A stretch of 64,000 nt of DNA from JBGRQA01 sp041725895 (GTDB taxonomy: Bacteria > Bacteroidota > Bacteroidia > Bacteroidales > Marinifilaceae): assembly GCA_041725895.1 (NCBI GenBank), contig JBGRQA010000005.1, forward strand, positions 124,001 to 188,000, read 5' to 3'. Shown here one piece after another: positions 1-8,478 of this stretch (its first letter is position 1; every line of letters begins with the position of its first letter). The notes below the pieces were generated by a model that saw only the letters and a program-made list of their open reading frames with translations, was not told the origin of the DNA and made no database searches. A program made the position numbers and the translations under genes.

Positions 1-1
1 G

Positions 2-397
2 GACTGGCTGGAATATTTCCAGAGCTACATTGATGAATTAAAAGAGGATCGCTCCCAATTGATTGTATCGGGCGATTTCAATATTTGTCACAAACCAATT
101 GATATTAACCATCCGGAACGACGAAAAAATACCAGCGGTTTCCTGCCTGAGGAGAGAGAATGGATTGACAATTTCATCAACAAAGGCTTTATCGACAGTT
201 TCAGGGCTTTTGACTCCTCTCCTGAAAAATACAGCTGGTGGAGCTACCGGGCCGGATCGCGCGGCAAAAACCTGGGTTGGCGTATCGATTATCACATGGT
301 TAGCCAAAACCTTGAAGAAAAGCTACTGGGAGCCTCCATCCTATCCGATGTGGTTCACTCCGATCATTGTCCGGTGGCCGTTGAAATGGAATTCTAG
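2..397 (+). CDS. xth: Exodeoxyribonuclease III, C-terminal part (5' end off window)
   Basis: This is the C-terminal ~131 residues of an exonuclease III/AP endonuclease (EEP superfamily), which cuts DNA 5' to abasic sites in base-excision repair. The reading frame is open to the left edge, so the start lies outside the window. The catalytic signature GDFN-C-H is visible (residues GDFNICHKPID). So are the W-R-I-D-Y segment and the terminal S-D-H-C-P-V motif carrying the catalytic Asp-His pair. The gene is followed at once by a long bidirectional hairpin and a convergent transporter gene. The family call is secure; only the length is unknown. Confidence 0.95.
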   Translation, partial: DWLEYFQSYIDELKEDRSQLIVSGDFNICHKPIDINHPERRKNTSGFLPEEREWIDNFINKGFIDSFRAFDSSPEKYSWWSYRAGSRGKNLGWRIDYHMVSQNLEEKLLGASILSDVVHSDHCPVAVEMEF

Positions 398-412
398 GCA
401 ACTGTATCATCC

Positions 413-458
413 CAAACAACAAAGGAGCTGATAAAAGTATCAACTCCTTTGTTGTTTG
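413..458. terminator. Bidirectional terminator between xth and the AspT-like gene
   Basis: This is a 20-base inverted repeat with one mismatched pair and a 6-base loop (AAAAGT). It lies 15 bases after the xth stop and 16 bases before the stop of the convergent transporter gene. The arms are rich in A on the left and T on the right, so it could terminate in both directions. Confidence 0.85.
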
Positions 459-474
459 GATCCTGCTGGCCATT

Positions 475-2061
475 TTAAAGCATACTCAGCAACTGCACAC
501 ACACAATAAGGAAAACCATTGCTATTGGATAAACAGTAGCATAGGCAACGGCTGGGGCATTTGAATCGCTCATTCCATCCAAGGCTGCAAGTCCCGGTGT
601 ACTTGTCATACTCCCCGTAAGAGCTCCTAGGAGGGTCAGAGTATTCATTTTAAACACCCATTGTCCGATCATTGCGGTAAGAATCATTGGAATTAAGGTA
701 ATCCCAATCCCAACAACAAACAGTTGCACTCCATATTCCTGGAAAGTATCCATAAGTTGAGCTCCGGCTTTAGTTCCCACGGCAGCCAGGAATAGCAGTA
801 AGCCCAGTTGACGCAACACCTGGTTAGCCGCTCCCGACATAGTCCAGATAATGGGACCGGTTTTCCCAATCCTACTCAGGATTAGAGCAACGGAGAGTAC
901 TCCTCCGGTAAGTCCCAGGCTAAAAGCAAACTCGTCTGAAAAGGAAATGCTAAGTTTTCCAACCAACACGCCCAACACAATTCCCATTGCAATGGGGAAA
1001 AAGTCAGTATCGGATAGTTTCTTACTATCGTTTCCAAACAGATGTCTTACATTGTTGATGTTTCCGGTACCACAAGCAACAATCAGTTTATCCCCAAATC
1101 GAATTTCAGAACTTGGACTGGGGGCAATATCAATACCCGCACGCCGTATTCTGGTTATACGCGCATTGTAATTGGCCAGCATATTTAACTGCCCTATGGA
1201 TTTGTTGACCACCTGTTTATTGGTTACCAGAACCGATTCCACCACATAATCTTTGCTCAATGGAATTTTTACATTGGTTTCTTCTCCAATCAACAGTTTC
1301 GCCTGTTGCAGAGCTTGTTCCGTTCCAATTAATTTCAGGATATCCCCTTTGTTCAGCATTGTTTCCGGCTTGGGTACAATCGTTTCGCCCTGATGCATAA
1401 TTCGGGAAACATTTGCCTGGGTCATCGAACGGATTTTTAAATCCCGGATCGTCTTGCCAACAATATTCTCATTCTCCACCACGAAATTCTTATTCAAAAG
1501 CTCTGGATAGGCCTCCAGACTAGCCTTTTCAAATTCGGCTTCAGCGGCTTTAATATCGCTCTTGAAAAAGCGGGGAAACAAACGCACAAAAAGAATCACA
1601 CCAATAACTCCAAAAGGATAGGCGATTCCATACCCTATTGAGGCCAAGGGAGATTGAGTGGATTCAATAGCTACTGCCAATCCCGGTGTACTGGTAAGCG
1701 AACCGGTTAAAAGTCCAACAGAAATGTTCATATCCACATCGAATGCATAAGCCAGCAAAGCCGTAACCAGAGAGGCCGATGCAATCAACAGAACTGCCAA
1801 AATCATCAACTCCCGCCCATTCTTCTTAAAAGACTCAAAAAAACCTGGCCCAGCTTGAATTCCGATGGTGAAAATGAACAAAATCAAGCCCATTTTCTGG
1901 AAATCTGCCGGAATCTGAATCCCGTAATGACCAAAAATTAATGCGATGAAAATAACAGCAGAAATATCGAGCGAAATCCCCTTTATCTTTATTTTACCTA
2001 AAACAAAGCCAAGTGTTATAATTAAGAACAGAGCAAAATAGCTCGATGACAACAAATCCAT
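475..2061 (-). CDS. AspT/YidE-type putative transporter with RCK_C domains
   Basis: This 528-residue inner-membrane protein has the layout of the aspartate-alanine antiporter / YidE-YbjL family. It has a hydrophobic half (about 1-165), two soluble TrkA-C (RCK_C) modules (about 185-265 and 270-350), and a second hydrophobic half (about 360-528). The two membrane halves carry matching T-G-S-x-T-S-T-P-G-L-A-x-A signatures (near residues 119 and 482), the duplicated core of this family. Family members exchange small anions or amino acids, but the substrate cannot be read from sequence. It starts at ATG 2061 and stands alone, convergent with xth. The family call is sound; the function is open. Confidence 0.9.
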   Translation of the reverse strand: MDLLSSSYFALFLIITLGFVLGKIKIKGISLDISAVIFIALIFGHYGIQIPADFQKMGLILFIFTIGIQAGPGFFESFKKNGRELMILAVLLIASASLVTALLAYAFDVDMNISVGLLTGSLTSTPGLAVAIESTQSPLASIGYGIAYPFGVIGVILFVRLFPRFFKSDIKAAEAEFEKASLEAYPELLNKNFVVENENIVGKTIRDLKIRSMTQANVSRIMHQGETIVPKPETMLNKGDILKLIGTEQALQQAKLLIGEETNVKIPLSKDYVVESVLVTNKQVVNKSIGQLNMLANYNARITRIRRAGIDIAPSPSSEIRFGDKLIVACGTGNINNVRHLFGNDSKKLSDTDFFPIAMGIVLGVLVGKLSISFSDEFAFSLGLTGGVLSVALILSRIGKTGPIIWTMSGAANQVLRQLGLLLFLAAVGTKAGAQLMDTFQEYGVQLFVVGIGITLIPMILTAMIGQWVFKMNTLTLLGALTGSMTSTPGLAALDGMSDSNAPAVAYATVYPIAMVFLIVCVQLLSML

Positions 2062-2175
2062 GAAATTATATTTTGATATTTGATAATAAGCCCTTCTTTA
2101 ACAATGCGACAAAGGTAGGAATTTTATACAGCTTCTACTTAAAAAAAGATGTCCCGATCTTTTCTTCTTCAAAAT

Positions 2176-2212
2176 CAAAAAAAAAGGCGCTTGACAAAAG
2201 CCAACCGCCTAA
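2176..2212 (-). terminator. Terminator after pepE
   Basis: On the minus strand an AGGCG/CGCCT stem, extended by TTG/CAA after one mismatch, is followed by a run of nine T residues. It starts 21 bases past the pepE stop codon. Confidence 0.75.
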
Positions 2213-2232
2213 ACTATAATTAAAAAACAGAC

Positions 2233-2943
2233 CTATTTCATAAGAAAATTGAAATCATCATCCTTTGTTAATTCTGTTGTCTCCCTGCCGTTCTTGAAAA
2301 TACGACAGGAGCGATCTCCAATCAGTTTGAGATTTTCATCCTCCACCAGGAACATTGTTCCCTCTCGCAAACCAGCCACATAAACTTCAGGATTAACCAC
2401 CATAAACTCACTAATACGGTCTTCGCGAGTTTCTCCGCCATGCCCTTCGGGGTTGGCATCCAAATAATGCGGATTGATCTGGAATGGCACCAGGTTCAGA
2501 GCATCAAATCCAAGCGGATCGATGATAGGCATATCGTTGGTGGTTTTGATACTAGGACAAGCAAGGTTGGAGCCTGCACTCCATCCAATATAAGGGGTTT
2601 TGCCCTTGATCACTTTTTGCCGGATGGGTTCAGTTAAATTGTTTTTGTGAATCATGTGAAGCAAATTCCAGGTACTCCCACCACCTACAACAATCGCATC
2701 GGCCTCTTCAACAGCTTTTACCGGATCTTCAAAATGATGAATTGAAACCACATCATGGCCCACCTCATTGAATCTGGACTTTACTTTCGCTTCATAATCG
2801 TCGAAACTAACCGTTACTCCGGCATAGGGAATAAAAAGGGCCTTCACCGGCACATCACCCAAAAATTCCTTGATATTGTACTTGGGATAATCGAGGTACT
2901 CCTCTCCTGCATTGGTTGAATTGCTAATCAAAAGTAATCTCAT
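2233..2943 (-). CDS. pepE: Dipeptidase E (peptidase family S51)
   Basis: This is a 236-residue cytoplasmic serine peptidase of the PepE type, which hydrolyses dipeptides with N-terminal aspartate. The GGGSTWNLL segment (about residues 87-95) and the nucleophile elbow G-W-S-A-G-S-N (about 121-127) match the family, as does a conserved His in N-P-H-Y-L-D. The length is typical. It lies 48 bases downstream of the sensor kinase gene on the same strand, so the two could share a transcript. A terminator follows it. Confidence 0.92.
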   Translation of the reverse strand: MRLLLISNSTNAGEEYLDYPKYNIKEFLGDVPVKALFIPYAGVTVSFDDYEAKVKSRFNEVGHDVVSIHHFEDPVKAVEEADAIVVGGGSTWNLLHMIHKNNLTEPIRQKVIKGKTPYIGWSAGSNLACPSIKTTNDMPIIDPLGFDALNLVPFQINPHYLDANPEGHGGETREDRISEFMVVNPEVYVAGLREGTMFLVEDENLKLIGDRSCRIFKNGRETTELTKDDDFNFLMK

Positions 2944-2991
2944 AGCGTATATAAATTTAATTTCAGTATTGATTTTATTACGGAAATAAAT

Positions 2992-4998
2992 TTAGCCATT
3001 TGTTGAAGAAATAAAAGCTTCTTTCCCAAGGATTTCTGAAAATTTTTCAGAAGACAGAGATTCTCTGGGAACTGTAAAGGAAAAAACACTTCCTTTCCCC
3101 ACTTCACTCTCAACACTCAATTTCCCATCATTATTTTCCAGGAAATCACGACAAAGCATAAGTCCCAGTCCCGATCCCTTCTCTCTATCGGTACCATCGG
3201 TTGTTTTCCCGTTATAGATATTCAAAATTTGACTGGAAGTCATTCCAATACCATTATCTATGACGGAAACTTTAACAAAGTCCTCTTCCACATCCGTTCG
3301 AATTTCAACCCTTCCTCCTCTGTTGGTAAATTTAATTGCATTGGAAATCAGGTTTCGGATTATGGTATTCAGCATGTTTCGATCGGCATAGACATGAACC
3401 TCATCATCAGAACCGGAGAATAGATTAATTGATTTAATTTTCGCCAATTCAATAAGCAATTCCACATTGTTGGAAATAAGCTGATTTAAATCGATAATTT
3501 CACGGTTGACCGTAATGGTATGGCTCTGATTTCGGGCCCAAAGAAGCAGATTCTCCAACAACTCGTAGGAATTGTCCGCCGAATTAAATAAAGTTTGCAA
3601 AAACTCTGCTTTGTCCTCCTCTGTTAATTCCAACTCCTCATCATTGAGTAACATTCGCAACCCGTTGCTTATGTTTCCAATAGAGCCTCTTAGATCATGA
3701 GCAATCAAGGAAAACATTTTATCTTTTGTAGCATTGGCACTCCGCAATTTATCTTCACTTTCCTGTAATCTTCCCATTGCTTCCACCAACTCCAGCTGAT
3801 GTTTACTCACCACCTTATTTTTCAGAAAAAGCAGTTCGTTGTCCTTCAATTTGGAACGATATCGTGCAACCAACAACCAAATAATGAACAACAAGACACA
3901 AATCGTGAGCACCCCCAGCACATAATGCTTGTTGATCTCCAATTGCTGTATTCTATTCTCCTTTCGAAGTAATTCGTTTTCTATGTTTTTGTTCTCTATA
4001 GCATGCTTTACCTCTAAATCAGAAATTTTACTGGTAAGTCGCTCATTAAACAGGGAATCATTTATCGCTTCTGATTTTCTGAAAAATTCTAAGGCCTTTT
4101 TGTAATTCTTTTTTTGGGTATAATATTCAGAGATATTTGCATAGTACATCTCCCTCAATTTTTGAGAATTGAGTTTTTCAGCAATCTTCCAGCCCTCCTG
4201 AAAATGCTCCATGGCCTTTTCCAGATTCTTCTTTTCCAGAAACAAGGATCCCATGTTCATGAAATAGATGGCATCATTGTAAGTGGAAGCTTTATTCTTT
4301 CGAAAAGAGGTGGCCTGGAAATAGTACTGCATTCCTTTGACCGTATCCTTCTGGGCCAAATAGGTATTCCCGATATTGTTCTGCAAACTGGCCACCAACT
4401 CACTGTAACCAATCTCTTTCGCTATTCCAAGACTTTTCTTCTGAATCTCCAGCGATTTGTCGAAATCTTCAATACCACTGTAATAACTTCCCAAAAGGCT
4501 TAAAGTTTTTGCCTCTCCCCTTTTTTCACCTAATTGGGAATAAATATCCAGTGCTTTTTCGGTAAAAGCCAAACATTTATCCTTTATATCCAAACAAAAA
4601 TAGGTGGCTGCAATGCTATAGGAAGCATCTGCCAACTCTTTAAGATAACCGTTGTTTTCGGCGTACCGGTGGGCTTTCAGGAGATACTTTAAGGCATTGT
4701 CGAATTGGCTGTCCTGGGAATAGGCAGCCCCCAAATAATGTAAAGCAGAAAATTTTTCTTTGCGATATTCCAAATTCTCGGAAAGAGCCAAAGCCTGGTG
4801 CCCAATCTCAATACTGGTTTTGGGGGCAAAAGCTCTGGAAACTTTGCAAAGTTCCAACAAGGTTGTCAATTTTTCACGTCCTGAAACCTCCTCCAATCGT
4901 GCCCTCAAACTATCCACTCTCTCCTGTTTGGAGGCATTCAGCGGTAAAAATAACAACAGGAATCCTAGTAGAAATATTGACGAAAGAACTTTTTTCAT
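2992..4998 (-). CDS. TPR-repeat sensor histidine kinase
   Basis: This membrane histidine kinase (about 668 residues from ATG 4998) has a signal peptide, TPR repeats (about 40-320), a short coiled coil, one membrane helix (about 359-380), a HisKA domain and a HATPase domain. The phospho-acceptor lies in F-S-L-I-A-H-D-L-R (His about 435). The N, G1 and G2 boxes are visible as NLISNAIKF, DNGIGM and GSGLGLMLC. An in-frame start at 5013 would add five residues before the signal peptide, so I prefer 4998. The TPR region would face the periplasm and bind a protein partner. No response regulator is nearby, so its partner is unknown. Confidence 0.9.
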   Translation of the reverse strand: MKKVLSSIFLLGFLLLFLPLNASKQERVDSLRARLEEVSGREKLTTLLELCKVSRAFAPKTSIEIGHQALALSENLEYRKEKFSALHYLGAAYSQDSQFDNALKYLLKAHRYAENNGYLKELADASYSIAATYFCLDIKDKCLAFTEKALDIYSQLGEKRGEAKTLSLLGSYYSGIEDFDKSLEIQKKSLGIAKEIGYSELVASLQNNIGNTYLAQKDTVKGMQYYFQATSFRKNKASTYNDAIYFMNMGSLFLEKKNLEKAMEHFQEGWKIAEKLNSQKLREMYYANISEYYTQKKNYKKALEFFRKSEAINDSLFNERLTSKISDLEVKHAIENKNIENELLRKENRIQQLEINKHYVLGVLTICVLLFIIWLLVARYRSKLKDNELLFLKNKVVSKHQLELVEAMGRLQESEDKLRSANATKDKMFSLIAHDLRGSIGNISNGLRMLLNDEELELTEEDKAEFLQTLFNSADNSYELLENLLLWARNQSHTITVNREIIDLNQLISNNVELLIELAKIKSINLFSGSDDEVHVYADRNMLNTIIRNLISNAIKFTNRGGRVEIRTDVEEDFVKVSVIDNGIGMTSSQILNIYNGKTTDGTDREKGSGLGLMLCRDFLENNDGKLSVESEVGKGSVFSFTVPRESLSSEKFSEILGKEAFISSTNG

Positions 4999-5082
4999 GC
5001 CACTAATATACATTTTTATGGTATATGGAACAATTTTAACCCTTATCTTTATGCTAATTTATGTTAATTCGCTTTTCAAAAA

Positions 5083-5118
5083 AAAATGATGCCACCCAAT
5101 CAAGGATAACATCATTTT
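5083..5118 (-). terminator. Terminator after the outer-membrane barrel gene
   Basis: A 9-bp AAAATGATG/CATCATTTT stem with an 18-base loop is followed on the minus strand by a run of T. It lies 20 bases past the stop of the barrel gene and upstream of the sensor kinase. Confidence 0.6.
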
Positions 5119-5138
5119 CTCCAAAATTCGGAAGTATC

Positions 5139-6191
5139 TTAAAAGGAAACCAGCGTAATTCCTACAGTATAAGGAGTCAACTCGGGTCCCTTACCATCTT
5201 CAAACAACTCTGTTAAACCATAAGTTGCAAAAAGCTTAATCGATTTGTACCCCAATCTAACCTGTCCTGCGTATCGCAGCGCCTTAAGGTTAAAATCATC
5301 ATGATCCTTATCCTTGTGGGTATTTCCGTTGTTCTTGTATTTTATTTTGGTGTGCGAGGCAATCCTAAGTCCTCCCACAATACCTGCTGAAAAGTTCACC
5401 CTTCGTGATTTGTATCCCACAGGAATCTGGAATTCCAAAAGCAAAGGAACAGTCAGATAAAGAGACGTCAACTTGGACTTCTTTATGCTCCAATCGGGAT
5501 TTAAAGCCTCCGGAATTATTTCCCCGGTTTCAGCTTCAGTCAGGGTAATTTTTTTATCAAACCGATAGTTGTTCCATTCCAATCCCATCCCTGTAACCAA
5601 ACCAATGGTATTCCTATCTTTTTGAAGACTGATATCGTACTGCAGGAAATTCAAATTAACAGCCGTGGATTTCAGAAGATCCAGTTCCATAAAATCATTC
5701 TGCCCGGGATAAGCACTATAATCCTCGTTACTAAAAGCATTCACCCCCATTTCAAAACCGGCCCAGTGTCCCCGGAAACCTCTCTCTCTCTCCGAAGAAT
5801 AGTCATCGTCCCACGGATCTACACGGTCTACTCTTACCCTAGTCCCATGCCAGCCGTCAATAATATCAATTCTTCTCCGGCCGATGCGAATTTTGGTTGT
5901 ATCCTGCAAAGCTTCAACATTACACCGGTCTCCCAATGCGCTTACTCTTGTCTCTCTGCCATTCTCAACTACCTTAACAACATTCTTATTAAGAACTCTT
6001 ACTTTGGTTGAGTTTTGATGCTTGCGCTTCGTTTCTTTATATTTCTTATTACCCCCTGGATGACTGGACCATTGATCCTCAATCACCACTTCCTTCTTTT
6101 TCAGGGTGTCTGTTGCAAGACTATCTCTCTGCTGTCCCTGGAGGTTTAGAGTTACAATCAGGGCCAACAACAGGCATAATAAATTCCTCAT
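5139..6191 (-). CDS. Predicted outer-membrane beta-barrel protein
   Basis: This 350-residue exported protein starts with a signal peptide (MRNLLCLLLALIVTLNLQGQ). A charged linker of about 120 residues comes next, then alternating amphipathic strands ending in an aromatic-rich strand with a terminal phenylalanine (VGITLVSF). That pattern is typical of PorT-like or OMP_b-brl barrels in Bacteroidota. It is the third gene of a sigma factor / anti-sigma-like / barrel set on one strand, so it is probably a target or sensor of that module. No specific function can be assigned. Confidence 0.75.
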   Translation of the reverse strand: MRNLLCLLLALIVTLNLQGQQRDSLATDTLKKKEVVIEDQWSSHPGGNKKYKETKRKHQNSTKVRVLNKNVVKVVENGRETRVSALGDRCNVEALQDTTKIRIGRRRIDIIDGWHGTRVRVDRVDPWDDDYSSERERGFRGHWAGFEMGVNAFSNEDYSAYPGQNDFMELDLLKSTAVNLNFLQYDISLQKDRNTIGLVTGMGLEWNNYRFDKKITLTEAETGEIIPEALNPDWSIKKSKLTSLYLTVPLLLEFQIPVGYKSRRVNFSAGIVGGLRIASHTKIKYKNNGNTHKDKDHDDFNLKALRYAGQVRLGYKSIKLFATYGLTELFEDGKGPELTPYTVGITLVSF

Positions 6192-6220
6192 AATCTATTC
6201 TTGTTTTTGGTTCGTAGATA

Positions 6221-6235
6221 ATCCCAAATTGGGAT
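6221..6235. promoter_or_regulatory. 15-bp perfect palindrome upstream of the barrel gene
   Basis: ATCCCAA-A-TTGGGAT is a perfect 7-1-7 inverted repeat ending 30 bases before the ATG of the barrel gene. It could be an operator, or a small hairpin in the leader. It lacks a T tract, so a terminator is unlikely. Confidence 0.4.
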
Positions 6236-6321
6236 AACGCCCGGCATATTTATATGAAATATTTCTAGTTCTTTATTCTGATTTAACTGTAAGACGAAGA
6301 GCAGGTACAATAGTTACAACC

Positions 6322-7437
6322 CTATCGAACTTTCTTTGATTTAGAGAAACCAATCCCAAAAGTATTGAATGCAATCCGGGTGCGGTCTGTTTCGGGGTCA
6401 TAATTTTTCTCCAGGTTGATAGTTTTACCGGCCAATCGCCCCAAACCGGCCAATCCCTTACCTGCAATTTTGAGAAGATTTACTTTTCGCTCAGCCACTT
6501 CCTCTTCTTCCTCAAAATCGCTCTGTTTCCATACCAAACCAGCTTCTTCCAGCCCATTCAAATCGGAATGCGTATTCTCAGCCATATAATCCTGATCATC
6601 ATATACCGAAAGGTTTTGCAATCTCCTATCCGAAAAAGTTTGAACCGGAGTTATTTCAACAGCCTTCATCCCAACTTCAGGTATTTCCAACACAGGCACC
6701 CTCTCAATAACCGCTAACAGCTTTTCTGCTGCTTCCTCAACAACAAGTTGGGTTTGACCGGGTTCTGTCCTCCGGTTTCGGGTAGAGGTAAACTCGGGAA
6801 TTGTGGGAACTTGTTTAGGAGGTACTACAACCTTGATATTTTTATTGATGCTTCTCACTTCCGCTGTTGCGGGACGCACCAAAGTTTCGGATTTTTTAAC
6901 AACCGGATTGGATATAGAACCGGCAATTTGTGCCGGCATTTCATTTCCATTGTCGCGGTGCATCCAAATCCCCCAGGCAAGCAGAATGGAGGCAGCAACA
7001 GCCATTCCGGAATAAATTTGTGGCAAAGACAGAATTCTTGTCCTTCGTTCCAAATGCTTTTTATCAGGGCAAACCAAACTGGAATCAGCCTCCAATCTAA
7101 GCTTTTCAAACACCCTGGCTTCATGATACTTTTCATCCCGCTCCCGAAGGTAGTTTTCAAACTCACAGGCTTCCTCTTCCTCCAGGTCTCCTTCCATTCT
7201 TGCAATGCAAAAATCCTCAAAACCTTCATCGAATCTACTCTTCTTTAGAAAATCCTTCCCTTCCATTCGATCATCACCAGGCTCAACACTGATCAATTGC
7301 ATTTCCTGCAATTCGGAATCCAAATCCGGATTTTCATCCAGAAAAAACTTCAGAGCAAACAGATCCGGTCCATCCAAATTACCTTCCAGATAATCCAGGA
7401 AAAACTCTTCGTAGTTATTTCTTGTAATTCGCCTCAT
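6322..7437 (-). CDS. Anti-sigma-factor-like membrane protein
   Basis: This is a 371-residue protein with one membrane helix (about 141-158). The cytoplasmic part contains two related short modules (about 9-44 and 72-107). Each has the Y/F-x-x-x-x-(L/M)-E-G-(N/D)-L pattern often seen at the N-terminus of Bacteroidota anti-sigma proteins. The periplasmic part is low-complexity and ends in a basic segment. The gene begins 11 bases after the ECF sigma gene on the same strand, which supports a role in holding that sigma factor. There is no FecR domain or zinc-finger signature, so the assignment rests on context and topology. Confidence 0.65.
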   Translation of the reverse strand: MRRITRNNYEEFFLDYLEGNLDGPDLFALKFFLDENPDLDSELQEMQLISVEPGDDRMEGKDFLKKSRFDEGFEDFCIARMEGDLEEEEACEFENYLRERDEKYHEARVFEKLRLEADSSLVCPDKKHLERRTRILSLPQIYSGMAVAASILLAWGIWMHRDNGNEMPAQIAGSISNPVVKKSETLVRPATAEVRSINKNIKVVVPPKQVPTIPEFTSTRNRRTEPGQTQLVVEEAAEKLLAVIERVPVLEIPEVGMKAVEITPVQTFSDRRLQNLSVYDDQDYMAENTHSDLNGLEEAGLVWKQSDFEEEEEVAERKVNLLKIAGKGLAGLGRLAGKTINLEKNYDPETDRTRIAFNTFGIGFSKSKKVR

Positions 7438-7448
7438 GTTCCGCTTGT

Positions 7449-7934
7449 TTAAACAAACACCTCCATACTTCCAATGTACTCCTTCATGTGCTTTCGAGCC
7501 CGGTAAATATAAACCTTTACCTGCGATTCTGAAAGATTTGTAATATCTGCAATCTCCTTGTAGGAATAGCCTTCGTAATCCCGTAACAGGACTACCGAAC
7601 GCTGAATCTCCGACAGTCGATCCAGGGCCTGATGCAATTGTTCCTGCAAATCAGAATATTGTTCCGAATGCGAATAGTCTCCTGCATCAATGGTATCAAA
7701 ATCAACCTGCCGCTTTTCCCGGCGGATTAAATCTATCATTGTACGATAGGCCGTAGTATACAGATAAGATTTTACCTTAAGCGCATTAACATTGTTCACA
7801 TTCCGCCATAGCTTCTCGAAACTCTCCTGCACAACATCCCTCGCCTTATCCTCATTTTTAATATTCTTGAGGATAAAGCGGTACACACTGTCGGCATACA
7901 GCTCCACACTTTTATTGTAGTCTTTTACATTCAT
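7449..7934 (-). CDS. ECF RNA polymerase sigma factor (sigma-70 family)
   Basis: This is a 161-residue group-4 sigma factor. Region 2 is visible around ARDVVQESFEKLWRN (about 36-50). Region 4 is around EGYSYKEIADITNLSESQVK (about 120-139), with a helix-turn-helix that reads the -35 element. Length and layout are typical. It heads a three-gene set with an anti-sigma-like protein and an outer-membrane barrel, so it probably answers an envelope signal and may control its own operon. I found no TAnnTTTG match in the 540 bases upstream, which fits autoregulation but does not show it. Confidence 0.93.
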   Translation of the reverse strand: MNVKDYNKSVELYADSVYRFILKNIKNEDKARDVVQESFEKLWRNVNNVNALKVKSYLYTTAYRTMIDLIRREKRQVDFDTIDAGDYSHSEQYSDLQEQLHQALDRLSEIQRSVVLLRDYEGYSYKEIADITNLSESQVKVYIYRARKHMKEYIGSMEVFV

Positions 7935-8475
7935 TTAGGTCAGCAATCAGTGGTATGACGCACCGGCTTTTCGAAAAGTTACAAGGTGTCCTAAAATTTT
8001 TTTTCGATTCTTCTAATTTACCATAAAAAGTATTCAATCCGTAAGCAATCGAAAGATTTTCCTTTCAGGCAATTTCAAATGAGATCGAAGACGGAAGGAT
8101 TTCTCACTTCGAAAAATGAGAGAGTCACTCTTTTTTGCCGGTCCTTCGGGTAAGGAGAGGCTTCCCCATTTCAAAAACAGCAAAAATTTCAAGGTTCGGG
8201 GTTAAACGCACGTGCGTTTTTACATGGGCACCGTGCATTTTGATATGAGCACCGTGCGTTTTGGTGTGGGAAGCGTGCGTTTTACAACGGAAGTCGTGTG
8301 GTTTGATATGGGAAGCGTGTAGTTTGGTTAAAAAGCCGTACGGAAGAGCAAGGAATCAACCGGACTGTTGCTTTCTGCTCCAGGAGAAATTTTGGGGATT
8401 CCGGAACCCGATTCTACGCTCACTTGCGCATAGAAAAAAGGTGGGCTGTTGATTCCTGTTCAACAGCCCGCTTTT
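7935..8475. other. 541-bp non-coding stretch with tandem array and terminator
   Basis: No convincing gene lies between the sigma factor gene and the adhesin stop codon. The stretch holds AT-rich sequence and a small hairpin near 8102-8122 (TCTCA/TGAGA). It also holds the 21-bp tandem array and the adhesin's terminator. A plus-strand frame of 63 codons through the array shows no family resemblance. Confidence 0.7.
8204..8345. repeat. 21-bp tandem repeat array, about seven units
   Basis: The core CGTGCGTTTT or a degenerate form recurs at 8211, 8232, 8253, 8274, 8295, 8316 and 8337, an exact 21-base period. The first four units are close copies and the last three decay. Spacers resemble GATATGGGAAG or TACATGGGCAC. 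The first core sits inside a perfect 16-bp palindrome, AAACGCACGTGCGTTT (8204-8219). Because 21 is a multiple of three, one minus-strand frame reads a His-rich heptapeptide (K-x-H-G-A-H-I/V), but that frame has no upstream start codon. Confidence 0.85.
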
Positions 8476-8478
8476 TTA
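8434..8478. terminator. Bidirectional terminator after the giant adhesin gene
   Basis: A 10-bp stem (GGGCTGTTGA / TCAACAGCCC, loop TTCCTGT) is flanked by A6 on the left and T6 on the right. The right-hand flank overlaps the adhesin stop codon on the minus strand. Confidence 0.85.

Noticed and set aside
8204..8219. Palindrome AAACGCACGTGCGTTT as a third parS site
   Set aside because: It has the CACGTG core, but the arms lack the GTT/AAC bases of parS, and it is better explained as part of the 21-bp array.
8261..8452. 63-codon plus-strand frame through the tandem array
   Set aside because: Its only regularity comes from the 21-base repeat, and the rest shows no resemblance to known proteins.
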